This document shows, one piece after another, positions 36,061 through 46,071 of a stretch of 64,000 bases of DNA (its first letter is position 1; each line of letters starts with the position of its first letter). This DNA comes from Rhizobium tibeticum. GTDB taxonomy: Bacteria; Pseudomonadota; Alphaproteobacteria; Rhizobiales; Rhizobiaceae. Position numbers and translations under genes: made by a program. The DNA lies in the NCBI RefSeq assembly GCF_900110205.1, contig NZ_FOCV01000005.1, positions 124,001 through 188,000 of the forward strand. Direction: 5' to 3'. The notes below the pieces were generated by a model. That model had not been told where the DNA came from. It ran no database searches and saw only the letters and a program-made list of their open reading frames with translations.

Positions 36061-37314
36061 TTATTTTGTCAGATCATTCAGCCGGGCGAGCAGCGCCGCC
36101 CGGTCCGGCGTGAAGTTTTCCTCGACCCAGAGGTTTTCCAGTGCCGACAGCGTCTCACCGACCTGCTTCCCGGCCGGCACGCCGGCGCCCATGACGTCGC
36201 CGCCATTGATCGGGAACTGTGGTTTTTTCCAGTTTTCAGCCAGTTCGAGCAGCTTGCCGAGCCTTGCGCAGCGAGCCATCTCCTTTATGTCGGCTTCCGC
36301 CTTGCCCCGCGCCGTTGCCAGGGCAAGTTTCAAGCGGGTTGCAATCCCGTCCGCGCCGTGCCGATAGAGCAGCCGGGCAAACGCGGCCGAAGACAATTCG
36401 TCATTGACAACAGGCGCTTTGGTCCACGCTTTGAAATAGGCGGCTTCCGCATTTGCGAGCTTGAGGCGTGTTGCCATCTTCTCCAGGCGATCGGCATCGC
36501 AAGGAACGATGGCGGCGAGGCGCAGAAGCGGGTCCGGCTTCCAGCCAAGCGCCCTCTCCGTGTTGATCAGCGTCGGAATGGTGTCGATCCCCCACTTCTC
36601 CGTCTCCGGCAGGATTTCGCTGAGCACGCCGACCTGTCGCATCCACAAGAGCGCCCGCCCCGGATCCTCCACGCTGAGCAGCTTACGCAGTTCCGACCAG
36701 ACCCGTTCGGCAGAAAGTGTCTTCAGCTTGGCGCGAGCCGATGCGCACGCCCTCAGCCCCTCGCCATCCGGACGGCCCGAACCATAATAGGCGAAAAACC
36801 GGAAAAATCGCAGGATACGCAGATAGTCCTCGGCAACACGCGTCGCGGCGTCCCCGATGAAGCGGATGTTGCGTTTCTCGATATCGGCAAGTCCACCGAC
36901 CAGGTCGATCACATCGCCCTTGGAGTCGACGTAAAGCGCATTGATCGTCAGGTCGCGGCGCTCCGCGTCAGTCTGCCAATCCGAGCTGAAGGCAACCTTG
37001 GCCCGGCGTCCGTCGGTCTCGACATCGGCCCTCAGCGTCGTGATTTCGAAGGGCTTGCCGTCGATGACAAGGGTCACGGTGCCGTGTGCAACGCCTGTCG
37101 GAACGGCTTTGATAGCAGCGGCGGCGGCGCGTTTGATGACCTCTTCCGGCGTGAGTGTCGTGGCCACATCGATATCGCTGACGGGCAGCCCCATCAGGCT
37201 GTTGCGAACCGCCCCGCCGACGACGCGCGCCTCTGCGCCATCGGCGTTGAGAAGCGAGAACACGCGCGTCAGAGCCGGATCCTTGAACCAAGCCTCGTGG
37301 CAAAGGTTGGTCAT
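36061..37314 (-). CDS. cca: CCA-adding tRNA nucleotidyltransferase/poly(A) polymerase family
   Basis: A 417-residue class II nucleotidyltransferase that adds or repairs the tRNA 3' CCA end. The head domain has GGAVRNSLMGLPVSDIDVA with the two catalytic Asp residues, then RRDLTINALYVD and YLRILRFFRFFAYYG, the motifs reading tRNA and selecting C or A. It is the last of three overlapping minus-strand genes; its ATG overlaps the upstream stop (ATGA). Confidence 0.94.
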   Translation of the reverse strand: MTNLCHEAWFKDPALTRVFSLLNADGAEARVVGGAVRNSLMGLPVSDIDVATTLTPEEVIKRAAAAAIKAVPTGVAHGTVTLVIDGKPFEITTLRADVETDGRRAKVAFSSDWQTDAERRDLTINALYVDSKGDVIDLVGGLADIEKRNIRFIGDAATRVAEDYLRILRFFRFFAYYGSGRPDGEGLRACASARAKLKTLSAERVWSELRKLLSVEDPGRALLWMRQVGVLSEILPETEKWGIDTIPTLINTERALGWKPDPLLRLAAIVPCDADRLEKMATRLKLANAEAAYFKAWTKAPVVNDELSSAAFARLLYRHGADGIATRLKLALATARGKAEADIKEMARCARLGKLLELAENWKKPQFPINGGDVMGAGVPAGKQVGETLSALENLWVEENFTPDRAALLARLNDLTK

Positions 37315-37961
37315 GCATAGAGCCTTTCATAGAGGGTGCGGACGATGCCCGCGGTAATGCCCCAGATCATCCGGCTTTCATAGGGCATCCGGTAGAATTG
37401 TCGTTCGAGACCGTCGAGCACACGCCTGTCGCGGCTATGATTGGCCGGGTTCATGAGGAAGGACAGCGGCACTTCGAAGACGTCATCCACCTCGGTGGGG
37501 TTAAGCTTCAATTCGAAGCCGCGCCGGACGACCGCGAGCACCGGCGTAATGCGGAAGCCCGTCGACGCGAGGTAGTTCGGAAGCCGCGCCACGGTCTCGA
37601 CAAACGACCCGTCGATACCGATTTCCTCCTCGGTTTCGCGGATCGCAGCTCTTTCTGCGGATCCATCGATGGCATCGATCTTGCCGCCCGGAAACGCGAT
37701 CTGTCCGGAATGTTTGCGCAGCGTCGCCGTGCGCTGCGTAAAGATTACATGCGCCTCGTCCCCGTCGTCGATCACCGGCACCAGGACCGCAGCATCGCGA
37801 AGCTTGAAGGACTCCACCTGCGCGACGATATCAGGATTGAGGACGTGATCGCCGTGATCGCGCCATGACATATCCACCGGTCCGCCGCTCTGATGAAGCG
37901 CGCGACGGCGAAATTCGGCCGCGGAATAGAGCGCATGGCGGTCGGTCAAAACGTTGCTCAT
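37311..37961 (-). CDS. CoA pyrophosphatase-type NUDIX hydrolase
   Basis: A 216-residue NUDIX protein of the CoA-pyrophosphatase (NudL-like) branch: VIFTQRTATLRKHSGQIAFP followed by the longer box GGKIDAIDGSAERAAIRETEEEIG. It probably hydrolyses CoA or its derivatives. It overlaps cca and the upstream DUF1285 gene by four bases each, so translation is likely coupled. Confidence 0.9.
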   Translation of the reverse strand: MSNVLTDRHALYSAAEFRRRALHQSGGPVDMSWRDHGDHVLNPDIVAQVESFKLRDAAVLVPVIDDGDEAHVIFTQRTATLRKHSGQIAFPGGKIDAIDGSAERAAIRETEEEIGIDGSFVETVARLPNYLASTGFRITPVLAVVRRGFELKLNPTEVDDVFEVPLSFLMNPANHSRDRRVLDGLERQFYRMPYESRMIWGITAGIVRTLYERLYA

Positions 37962-38581
37962 CGGGAAAGCTTGTCCAGTTCGTCCGCCGGCATGACGGGA
38001 AACGTCACGCCACCGGAGCGCAGGCAGAACATCGTCGTGCCATCGACCTCAAGGCGTTCGCCGCATTCGACGAGTTCGTACATGATTGCGCGGGAAACCA
38101 GCGCCTCCAGTTGCCCGCGCACATGAATATAAGGCTTCAACTGGCTGTTTTCGCCGTGAATTACAAAGCGGAGAGGATGCTCCGCTCCGGCCTCGACCAC
38201 GTCGCCGACATTGGTCCGGAACGTCAGCAACGGCTCGCCATCTCTTTCGCCGGCATTCATTTCAACTGCCAAAAAGGGTGCGTCGACGACCCGGATGCCG
38301 ACCTTTTCCACAGGCGTGACAAGATACGTCTTCCCGTCCTCATCCTTTCGCAGGACCGTTGAAAACAGTCTGACGAGCGGCGCCCGGCCGATCGGCGTTC
38401 CCATGTAGAACCACGTGCCGTCCGCACGGATTTCCATGTCGATATCGCCACAGAAGGGCGGGTTCCATTTATCGACGGGAGGAAGCCCGCGCGCTTTGCG
38501 GCCCGCATCGCCGGCGGCGCGTGAAATCAGCGCTGCAAGACCGGCCGCGTCCGTCGTTGCTTTGATCTCTTCGGCTGCCAT
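37958..38581 (-). CDS. DUF1285 domain-containing protein
   Basis: A 207-residue cytoplasmic protein with the DUF1285 pattern: PPVDKWNPPFCGDIDMEIRADGTWFYMGTPIGR, then LVRLFSTVLRKDEDGKTYLVTP. The family is linked by position to NUDIX and cca genes in many alphaproteobacteria, as here. The structure of a homolog suggests a ligand-binding or signalling role; the ligand is unknown. First gene of the three-gene operon. Confidence 0.9.
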   Translation of the reverse strand: MAAEEIKATTDAAGLAALISRAAGDAGRKARGLPPVDKWNPPFCGDIDMEIRADGTWFYMGTPIGRAPLVRLFSTVLRKDEDGKTYLVTPVEKVGIRVVDAPFLAVEMNAGERDGEPLLTFRTNVGDVVEAGAEHPLRFVIHGENSQLKPYIHVRGQLEALVSRAIMYELVECGERLEVDGTTMFCLRSGGVTFPVMPADELDKLSR

Positions 38582-38739
38582 TCTTCTGTCCCGGTTTGTG
38601 TTTAACTCCAGAAGGTCACGAGATAGTCATTCGGAACCAACTTGTCAGCCCGCAACATCTCCATAACTCTATCTGGTATGAGGCTTGCAAGTAAGTCTGC
38701 CGATTCGCGACGAATGATATCAGCCGCTGGAGATGCCTA

Positions 38740-39750
38740 ATGGGTATGATGAAGACCGAAGCCCCGCTTGATGAAAAGGCGATCGTCGCCGCGGCCGAGA
38801 AGGCACTTGCAGATATCGCCGCCATCCGGGGCGAAGTCTCCAAGGTGATCTTCGGCCAGGAAAGCGTCGTCGAGAACACCCTGCTTGCGCTTCTCTCGGG
38901 CGGCCATGCCCTGCTGGTGGGCGTGCCGGGTCTCGCCAAGACCAAACTCGTCACCACGCTCGGCGAAGTGCTTGGTCTCGCCTCCAACCGCATCCAGTTC
39001 ACGCCGGATCTGATGCCGTCCGACATTCTTGGCTCGGAGGTGATGGACCAGGACGAGAGCGGCCGCCGCTCTTTCCGTTTCGTCAAGGGACCCGTGTTCG
39101 CCCAGCTCCTCATGGCCGACGAAATCAACCGCGCGTCGCCACGCACGCAGTCGGCGTTGCTGCAGTCCATGCAGGAGTATCACATCACCGTCGCCGGTCA
39201 TCGCTACGACCTGCCGGCTCCATTTCACGTCCTTGCCACTCAAAATCCACTGGAGCAGGAAGGCACCTACCCCTTGCCCGAGGCACAGCTCGACCGCTTC
39301 CTTCTCCAGGTCGACGTCCACTATCCGGAGCTCGCTGCCGAGCGACAGATCCTGCTCGAGACGACTGGCATCGGCGAAACGACGCCGCAAGCAATCCTGA
39401 GTGCCGAGCGCCTCGTCGAAATCCAGACGCTCATCCGCCAGATGCCGGTTAGCGACAAAGTGGTCGACGCCATCCTCGCGCTTGTCCGCTCCGCTCGTCC
39501 GGGTCAGGGCAACGCCTCGACCGACAAGAACGTCGCCTGGGGTCCCGGCCCACGTGCCGGCCAGGCCATGATGCTCTGCGCCCGCGCCCGCGCCCTCTAC
39601 GAAGGCCGCCTCGCACCGTCTGTCGACGACGTCCACGCGCTCGCCGAACCCGTCCTGCAGCACCGCATGGCGCTGACATTCGCGGCGCGCGCAGAAGGCA
39701 TGTCGGTTCGTGATGTCATTGCCGGGCTGGTCCAGCAGGCCAAGGGATAA
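38740..39750 (+). CDS. MoxR-family AAA+ ATPase
   Basis: A 336-residue AAA+ chaperone. Walker A GVPGLAKTKLV, Walker B MADEINRASPRTQSALLQSMQE and sensor ATQNPLEQEGTYPLPEAQLDRF match MoxR. GGAG lies seven bases upstream. MoxR ATPases act with VWA-domain partners in maturing metal-dependent or cell-envelope complexes; here the DUF58 gene follows after 12 bp and the whole 38.7-46 kb set appears to be one operon. Confidence 0.95.
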   Translation: MGMMKTEAPLDEKAIVAAAEKALADIAAIRGEVSKVIFGQESVVENTLLALLSGGHALLVGVPGLAKTKLVTTLGEVLGLASNRIQFTPDLMPSDILGSEVMDQDESGRRSFRFVKGPVFAQLLMADEINRASPRTQSALLQSMQEYHITVAGHRYDLPAPFHVLATQNPLEQEGTYPLPEAQLDRFLLQVDVHYPELAAERQILLETTGIGETTPQAILSAERLVEIQTLIRQMPVSDKVVDAILALVRSARPGQGNASTDKNVAWGPGPRAGQAMMLCARARALYEGRLAPSVDDVHALAEPVLQHRMALTFAARAEGMSVRDVIAGLVQQAKG

Positions 39751-39762
39751 GGAAGCGTCTGC

Positions 39763-40683
39763 GTGGCACCCATCGGACAGATCGTCAATGCGACTTCGGG
39801 CAACGACGCCCTTGCGCGCGCAAGGCAGCGGGCAAGCCTGGTGCCGGATTGTCTGGTCGAGGCCAAGCGGATCGCCAACACGGTGATCGCCGGTTGGCAT
39901 GGCCGCCGCAAACGCGGCATCGGCGAGAATTTCTGGCAGTTCCGTCCCTATACCGAGGGCGAGAGCCTGTCGCGCATCGATTGGCGCCGGTCCGCGCGCG
40001 ACGACCACACCTACATCCGCGACCGCGAGTGGGAGGCGGCCCATACGATCTGGCTCTGGGCCGACATGTCTACCTCGATGATGTACAAATCGACTTTCGG
40101 AAATGCCTCGAAGGAAGGCCGGGCACTCGTCATCATGCTGGCGCTTGCAGAGATTCTCGCGCGCTCCGGCGAGCGCATCGGATGCCCAGGCGTCATGGAA
40201 CCGATCGCCGCGCGCAACGCCGCAGAACGACTTGCAACGGCATTGATGCATGCTCCGCTGAGCGGCGGCCTCCCGGAAACGACCATGATTCGCGGCTGGA
40301 GCGAACTTGTGCTGATCGGTGATTTCCTCGACGATGCGCGTGCGGTCATGGCGCGCATCGGTCCCCTGGCGCGGCGCGGTCTGCGCGGCCACGTGATCGA
40401 GATCGCCGACCCGGCCGAAGAACTCTTCCCCTATGATGGCCGCACCGAATTCACCGATCCCGAAACCGGTTCGAAACTGACAACCGGCCGCGCCGAGCAT
40501 ATCCGCGAAGCCTATACACGCGCCTATCTCTGCCGCAGGGACGATCTCGGCCAGGCGCTGCGCCACATGGGCTGGACCTTTGTCAGCCATCGCACCGACC
40601 ATCTCGCCTCCGAAGCACTGGTCGCCGTTCACATGTATCTGTCGGGCATGCCGGCCAGCGCGACGCATGGAGGGCAACGATGA
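39763..40683 (+). CDS. DUF58 (VWA-like) protein
   Basis: A 306-residue cytoplasmic protein starting at GTG. The DUF58 signature RPYTEGESLSRIDWRRSARDD (near 60-80) is followed by a VWA-like core (IWLWADMSTSMMY). It is the usual partner of MoxR ATPases. The ATGA overlap with the following gene indicates coupled translation. Confidence 0.93.
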   Translation: MAPIGQIVNATSGNDALARARQRASLVPDCLVEAKRIANTVIAGWHGRRKRGIGENFWQFRPYTEGESLSRIDWRRSARDDHTYIRDREWEAAHTIWLWADMSTSMMYKSTFGNASKEGRALVIMLALAEILARSGERIGCPGVMEPIAARNAAERLATALMHAPLSGGLPETTMIRGWSELVLIGDFLDDARAVMARIGPLARRGLRGHVIEIADPAEELFPYDGRTEFTDPETGSKLTTGRAEHIREAYTRAYLCRRDDLGQALRHMGWTFVSHRTDHLASEALVAVHMYLSGMPASATHGGQR

Positions 40684-43493
40684 ACGCCCTTCCCTTCGCT
40701 TTCGCCTATCCTGCAATTCTCGGCGCGCTCGTCGCCCTGCCGATCATTTGGTGGCTGCTGCGATTGACGCCGCCGCGCCCGAAGACCGAAGTCTTCCCGC
40801 CGCTGAAGATTCTCGCGACGGTTCTGAAGCGAGAGGAAACCCCGGCCCAGAGCCCCTGGTGGCTGACGCTGCTGCGCATGCTGCTTGCCGCGGCCGTCAT
40901 CCTGGCGATCGCCGACCCTGTGTTCAATCCACGCGCGAATTCAATCGCTTCCGGCGGTCCGCTCGTGCTCTTTGTTGACAATGGCTGGGCGACGTCGCCG
41001 GATTGGGATCTGCGCGTCAAGACCGCCGACGCGCTGATTGACGACGCGGAAGCGGCTGGGACCCCTGTTGCCATCGCCTTCACCGCCGATCCGACCAACG
41101 ACGCGGTTCCAGGAACGGCGTCCGTTGCCCGCGACAAGCTGCACGCCGCGGAGCCGAAGCCGCTTGTGCCCGACCGGAAGCGCGCGTTCGAGGCGCTGCG
41201 TGCCGCCTTGAACGGCATCCATCCCGGCACCCTTGCCTTCCTCACCGATGGCGCCGCCGCAAGCGACAGCGACGCAACGATCCGCCAACTTTCCGATCTC
41301 TCGCCTGCCCAGTTGCGCTTGGTTTCCGGCGACACGGCTGAGACGATCGCCATCACCTCGGCCAACAATGCCGCGGATGCGATGACGGTGACGGCCACGC
41401 GCCTTAACAGCGCGGGTGCCGCTTCGCTGCCCATCACCGCGCAGGACACACAAGGTCGCGCGATCGCGGCCGGTTCGATCGACTTCCAACAGGGGCAGAG
41501 CGTTGCCACTGGATCGCTCACCGCACCGTTTGAAATGCGCAACGACTTCGCGCGCGTCAGCATTGACAGCCACGCCACGGCAGGCGCCGTGCATCTGCTC
41601 GATGATGGCTTCAAGCGCCGCCGCGTCGTCCTTTTGTCCGGCGAAGTCGGCGATACGTTCCAGCCGCTGCTGTCGCCGCTCTATTACATTCAGCGCGCCC
41701 TGCAGCCCTATGCCGATCTGATAGAGCCGAACACGCCCGATCTCGCGTCCTCGATCCCGGATCTCCTGACGCAGAATCCGTCCGTGATCATCATGGCTGA
41801 CATCGGCCGCCTGCCCCAGGAAACCTACGCGCCGCTGCAGCGCTGGATCGCGAATGGCGGAACCTTGATCCGCTTTGCCGGGCCGCGCCTTGCCGCCGCT
41901 CCCGCCGACGACCCGCTGGTTCCGGTCACGCTGCGCCAGGGCGAGCGTGCGCTTGGCGGCGCGCTGTCCTGGGCCGAACCGCAGCCGCTGGCCGAGTTTC
42001 CGGGATTCGGCCCGTTCGCTGGAATGGCGAAGCCGACGGACGTCACCATCAAGCGTCAGGTTCTCGCTGAGCCGACGCCTGATCTCGCCGAGCGCACCTG
42101 GGCAAGCCTTGCCGATGGGACGCCGCTCGTGACCACGAAGCCGATCAATGCCGGCCGGATCGTCCTCTTCCATGTCAGCGCCGAGGCCACCTGGTCCAAC
42201 CTGCCGATTTCGGGCAACTTCGTCGAAATGCTGCGCCGCCTCGTCCAGTTGTCGCGCTCGGGTGGCGTCAACGCCGAAGCGAATGGCGCTTCGAGCGCCG
42301 AGGCGTTGCCACCCTTCCGCCTGTTGACTGCCAAGGGCGCGCTGACGACCGAGACCGGCACGGCGCGTCCGCTGATCCCCAACGCGAAGGTCACACCGCT
42401 TGCCAGCTTTGACAACCCGCCTGGCCTATATGGGTCCGAGGAAGGATTTACCGCTCTGAACGTGCTGCCGAAGAACGCCGAACTGAGGCCACTCGACACG
42501 TCGGGGATCACCATCGTGCGCGAGGGACTGATCGGCGGTGAAACCTGGTCTGCAAAGCCTGCCCTGTTCCTGATCGCCTTCCTGCTGCTGCTGGCCGACA
42601 GCCTGATCGTGATGTTCATGAGCGGCGCCTTCTCGCGGCTGCGCCCAGCGGCCCGCACGGCAGCGCTTGTCGCCGTTGCACTCAGTGCAGCATTCTTGCT
42701 GCAACCCGGACAATCGCATGCAGATGACGCCAAGCCAGGCGACGAGCAGATCTTCCAGCGGCTCGACAATACGCACCTCGCCTTTGTCGTTACCGGCGAA
42801 CAGGACGTCGATCGTATCTCCGAACGCGGGCTCGAGGGCCTGACGGACTTCCTGACCTATCGCACCACACTGGAGCCGTCTCCACCTGTCGGTCTGGACC
42901 TCACGAAGGATGAGCTCGCCTTCTATCCGATCATCTATTGGCCCGTCTCGGCGACCGCGCCGATGCCTTCGACAGCGGCGATCAACAAGATTGACGCCTA
43001 TATGCGCTCCGGCGGAACTGTGCTCTTCGACACACGCGACCAGTTCAGCGCACTCGACAATAATGGCGGCTCGGTCAGCGCCAATGGCGAGCGGCTGCAG
43101 CAGATCCTTGCCAATCTCGATATTCCGCCGTTGGAACCAGTGCCATCGGACCACGTGCTGACCAAATCCTTCTACCTGCTGTCGAGCTTCCCCGGCCGCT
43201 ACGCCGGAAGCCCCCTCTGGATCGAAGCGCGACAGGAAAACCGGGCCGCGGATGCCAAGTCGACGGGCACGGCAGACGGCGTTTCGCCGATCCTCATCAC
43301 CGGCAACGACTTTGCCGGTGCCTGGGCCGTCGACGACAACGGGCTGGCGATGTTGCCGACGGTTCCGCCTGACGAAACGCAGCGCGAATACGCCTACCGC
43401 AGCGGCGTCAACATCATGATGTATATGCTGACCGGCAACTACAAGACGGATCAGGTCCACGTTCCTGCTCTCCTGGAACGGTTGGGACAGTGA
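40680..43493 (+). CDS. BatA-like N-terminus and DUF4159 membrane protein
   Basis: A 937-residue protein. The N-terminus (1-85) has the BatA-type pair of membrane spans (FAYPAILGALVALPIIWWLLRL and a second near 62-80), followed by a large domain with VWA-like segments (about 95-260), a glutamine amidotransferase-like part (about 340-480) and two more spans near 625-645 and 655-680. The C-terminus (about 690-937) is DUF4159: ELAFYPIIYWP, GGTVLFDTRDQF, FYLLSSFPGRY. It is a common third member of MoxR-DUF58 clusters. The biological role is unproven; related bat genes affect stress and oxygen tolerance. Confidence 0.9.
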   Translation: MNALPFAFAYPAILGALVALPIIWWLLRLTPPRPKTEVFPPLKILATVLKREETPAQSPWWLTLLRMLLAAAVILAIADPVFNPRANSIASGGPLVLFVDNGWATSPDWDLRVKTADALIDDAEAAGTPVAIAFTADPTNDAVPGTASVARDKLHAAEPKPLVPDRKRAFEALRAALNGIHPGTLAFLTDGAAASDSDATIRQLSDLSPAQLRLVSGDTAETIAITSANNAADAMTVTATRLNSAGAASLPITAQDTQGRAIAAGSIDFQQGQSVATGSLTAPFEMRNDFARVSIDSHATAGAVHLLDDGFKRRRVVLLSGEVGDTFQPLLSPLYYIQRALQPYADLIEPNTPDLASSIPDLLTQNPSVIIMADIGRLPQETYAPLQRWIANGGTLIRFAGPRLAAAPADDPLVPVTLRQGERALGGALSWAEPQPLAEFPGFGPFAGMAKPTDVTIKRQVLAEPTPDLAERTWASLADGTPLVTTKPINAGRIVLFHVSAEATWSNLPISGNFVEMLRRLVQLSRSGGVNAEANGASSAEALPPFRLLTAKGALTTETGTARPLIPNAKVTPLASFDNPPGLYGSEEGFTALNVLPKNAELRPLDTSGITIVREGLIGGETWSAKPALFLIAFLLLLADSLIVMFMSGAFSRLRPAARTAALVAVALSAAFLLQPGQSHADDAKPGDEQIFQRLDNTHLAFVVTGEQDVDRISERGLEGLTDFLTYRTTLEPSPPVGLDLTKDELAFYPIIYWPVSATAPMPSTAAINKIDAYMRSGGTVLFDTRDQFSALDNNGGSVSANGERLQQILANLDIPPLEPVPSDHVLTKSFYLLSSFPGRYAGSPLWIEARQENRAADAKSTGTADGVSPILITGNDFAGAWAVDDNGLAMLPTVPPDETQREYAYRSGVNIMMYMLTGNYKTDQVHVPALLERLGQ

Positions 43494-43494
43494 C

Positions 43495-45564
43495 ATGACG
43501 GTTGATTTTTCGCCTTTCATTCCTTGGCCGGTCCTGGCGGGTCTGGCAGTCATTGTCGTCGCAACCGCCGCCTTTGCCATCTGGCGTCGTGTGCGCGGTG
43601 CCTGGATCCGCTCGCTTGCTGCGCTTGCTTTGCTGACCGCCCTCGCCAACCCGCTGTTGCTGCAGGAAGATCGCGAGCAACTGTCGACCGTCGTGCCTGT
43701 CATCGTCGACCGCAGCCAGAGCCAAGAGACGCCTGAACGCATCAAGATGACCGACGATGCCCTGGCGCAGTTGAAGGAGCGTCTTGCTCGCTTCCCCAAT
43801 GTCGAACCGCGCTACGTCGAGGCGACGGAACCGGACGATTCCGACGCACCCTCGACCCGGCTGTTCAACGCGCTTTCCGCGGCTGTCGCGGATGTGCCGC
43901 CCGCGCGCATCGGCGGCGCGATCATGCTGACGGACGGCGAAGTCCATGACGTTCCCGGCGTAAACCAGGCACTTGGCTTCGATGCGCCGATCCACGGCCT
44001 GATCACGGGTAAAGCCAACGAATTCGACCGCCGTATCGAAGTCGTCAAGGCACCACGCTTCGGCATCGTCAACGAGGAGCAGCAATTGCTGCTGCGCGTC
44101 TTCGACGACGGCCCAAGCCCAGGCGGCACGGCCAATGTCACGGTCAAGCTCAACGGCAACGAGATCGCCACGCTCCAGGCCACGCCCGGTAGCGACACGC
44201 CGTTTTCGTTCAAGGTCGAACGCGGCGGCAGCAATGTTCTCGAATTTTCGGTCACCGGCCTTCCGGGCGAGGTTACCGAGGCAAACAACCGCGCCGTCCA
44301 TGTGATTGACGGCATTCGCGAGAACCTGCGCGTTCTGCTTGTCTCCGGCGAGCCGCATGCCGGCGAACGCGCCTGGCGCAACCTCCTGAAATCGGATGCG
44401 TCGGTGGATCTTGTCCATTTCACCATCCTGCGCCCGCCCGAAAAGCAGGACGGCACGCCGATCAACGAGCTGTCGCTGATCGCCTTCCCGACCCGCGAGC
44501 TGTTCGTCGACAAGATCAAGGACTTCGACCTGATCATCTTCGACCGCTACCAGCACCGTGGCGTGCTGCCGATCCTCTACTACGACTATATCGCCCAGTA
44601 TGTGGAAAATGGCGGCGCCCTTTTGATCGCAGCCGGCCCCGAACATGCCGGCCAGGATTCGATTGCGCTGACGCCCCTGTCGTCCGTGCTGCCGGCCGCC
44701 CCGACCGGCCAGATGATCGAGAAGGCGTTCTATCCCAGGCTTTCGGAAGAAGGCCGCAAGCATCCGGTCACCCGTGGCCTCGACGGATCCGCTGACGAGC
44801 CGCCTCATTGGGGTCGGTGGTTCCGCAGTGTCGATGTCGAGCCGCCGCAGGGCCAGACGGTCATGGTCGGAGCCGACAACCATCCGCTCCTCGTTCTCAA
44901 TCGCGCCGGACAGGGTCGCGTCGCCATGCTGCTCTCCGACCAGGGCTGGCTGTGGGCCCGTGGCTTCGAGGGCGGTGGTCCGCATGTGTCGCTCTATCGC
45001 CGCGTCGCCCACTGGCTGATGAAAGAGCCGGCCCTTGAGGAAGAGGCGCTGACCGCTCGGGCATCCGGTCGCACGCTGGAGATCACGCGCCAGACGATCG
45101 GCGCCAACCCCGGCGACGCGACGGTGCGCTATCCCTCCGGCAAGACGGAGACGCTGCCGCTAACGCAAGCCGAGCCCGGCCTCTTCAAAGCCGAGAAGAA
45201 GATGGACGAGATCGGCCTCTTCGAAATCAGGAACGGCGAGATGACGACGCTCGTTCATGTCGGCGCGGTCGATGCTCCCGAATTCAAGGCGATGATCTCG
45301 ACGAGCGAGGCGTTGAAGCCCATTGCCGACAGGTCGAAGGGCCTCGTCACCCGCGTTTCCGATACCAGCGGCGCGATCAGCATTCCGCCGATCCTGCCGG
45401 TTCGTGGCCAGATCCGCGTTACCGACAATGATCGCATGCAGATCCACCTTACCAACGAAACGGTCCTGAAAGGCATCAACACGCTGCCGCTGTTTGCCGG
45501 CTTCGCCGGTGTCGGTATCCTGTTGCTGGCCTTCGCCGCCATGTGGTGGCGCGAAGGGCGTTAG
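43495..45564 (+). CDS. VWA/glutamine amidotransferase-like membrane protein of the MoxR cluster
   Basis: A 689-residue protein with two N-terminal spans (about 8-27, 38-52), a large periplasmic part and a C-terminal span (PLFAGFAGVGILLLAFAAMWW). Residues about 265-500 look like the glutamine amidotransferase-like fold seen in these clusters (LLVSGEPHAGERAWRNLLKSD, then GGALLIAAGPEHAG) without a clear catalytic Cys. It starts one base after the DUF4159 stop and likely forms an envelope complex with that protein. Confidence 0.85.
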   Translation: MTVDFSPFIPWPVLAGLAVIVVATAAFAIWRRVRGAWIRSLAALALLTALANPLLLQEDREQLSTVVPVIVDRSQSQETPERIKMTDDALAQLKERLARFPNVEPRYVEATEPDDSDAPSTRLFNALSAAVADVPPARIGGAIMLTDGEVHDVPGVNQALGFDAPIHGLITGKANEFDRRIEVVKAPRFGIVNEEQQLLLRVFDDGPSPGGTANVTVKLNGNEIATLQATPGSDTPFSFKVERGGSNVLEFSVTGLPGEVTEANNRAVHVIDGIRENLRVLLVSGEPHAGERAWRNLLKSDASVDLVHFTILRPPEKQDGTPINELSLIAFPTRELFVDKIKDFDLIIFDRYQHRGVLPILYYDYIAQYVENGGALLIAAGPEHAGQDSIALTPLSSVLPAAPTGQMIEKAFYPRLSEEGRKHPVTRGLDGSADEPPHWGRWFRSVDVEPPQGQTVMVGADNHPLLVLNRAGQGRVAMLLSDQGWLWARGFEGGGPHVSLYRRVAHWLMKEPALEEEALTARASGRTLEITRQTIGANPGDATVRYPSGKTETLPLTQAEPGLFKAEKKMDEIGLFEIRNGEMTTLVHVGAVDAPEFKAMISTSEALKPIADRSKGLVTRVSDTSGAISIPPILPVRGQIRVTDNDRMQIHLTNETVLKGINTLPLFAGFAGVGILLLAFAAMWWREGR

Positions 45565-45567
45565 CGG

Positions 45568-45987
45568 ATGGCTGAGTTTGAGGTAACAGGCTCGCCTGCT
45601 GCCGATGATCTCACGACGATCGGCGACGCGCTCTCGGCGTTCAATCTCGATGATGTTGGCCCTTCCGAACGCCGGCCGCTCGCGGTTCTCATTCGTGATA
45701 CCGATGGAAACGTCACCGGAGGCCTTTCCGGCTATACCGCCTGGGGCTGGCTCTTCACGCAGTTGCTGTACATTCCCGACAAGGAACGGGGCAAGGGATT
45801 GGCTGGCAAGATCCTTTCGTTGGCCGAAGAGGAAGCGGCCGCACGCGGCTGCCGTGGTGCCTGGATCGATACCTTCAATCCGCAGGCGCTGCGGGCATAC
45901 CAGCGCCAAGGCTACGAGCTATTCGGCGAATTGCCTGAATTCCCGAAAGGCCGCACCCGCACATTTCTGCGCAAGCGCCTCGATTAG
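45568..45987 (+). CDS. GNAT family N-acetyltransferase
   Basis: A 139-residue acetyltransferase with the acetyl-CoA loop LLYIPDKERGKGLAGKIL and the C-terminal AYQRQGYELFGELPEFPKGRTR. It starts 3 bp after the preceding gene, so it is the last member of the MoxR operon as far as spacing shows. A bidirectional terminator follows. Confidence 0.85.
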   Translation: MAEFEVTGSPAADDLTTIGDALSAFNLDDVGPSERRPLAVLIRDTDGNVTGGLSGYTAWGWLFTQLLYIPDKERGKGLAGKILSLAEEEAAARGCRGAWIDTFNPQALRAYQRQGYELFGELPEFPKGRTRTFLRKRLD

Positions 45988-46024
45988 ACGCCGCAACGCG
46001 GTACGCGATTTCGCCAGACATCGA

Positions 46025-46054
46025 TGCTCCACCGTCCGGACGAACGGTGGAGCA
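46025..46054. terminator. Hairpin terminator between convergent genes
   Basis: TGCTCCACCGT (46025-46035) and ACGGTGGAGCA (46044-46054) form an 11-bp perfect stem with an 8-base loop, between the acetyltransferase and the phosphatase, both of which end here. Confidence 0.6.
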
Positions 46055-46071
46055 CTGGTCTCTTTCAGCTG

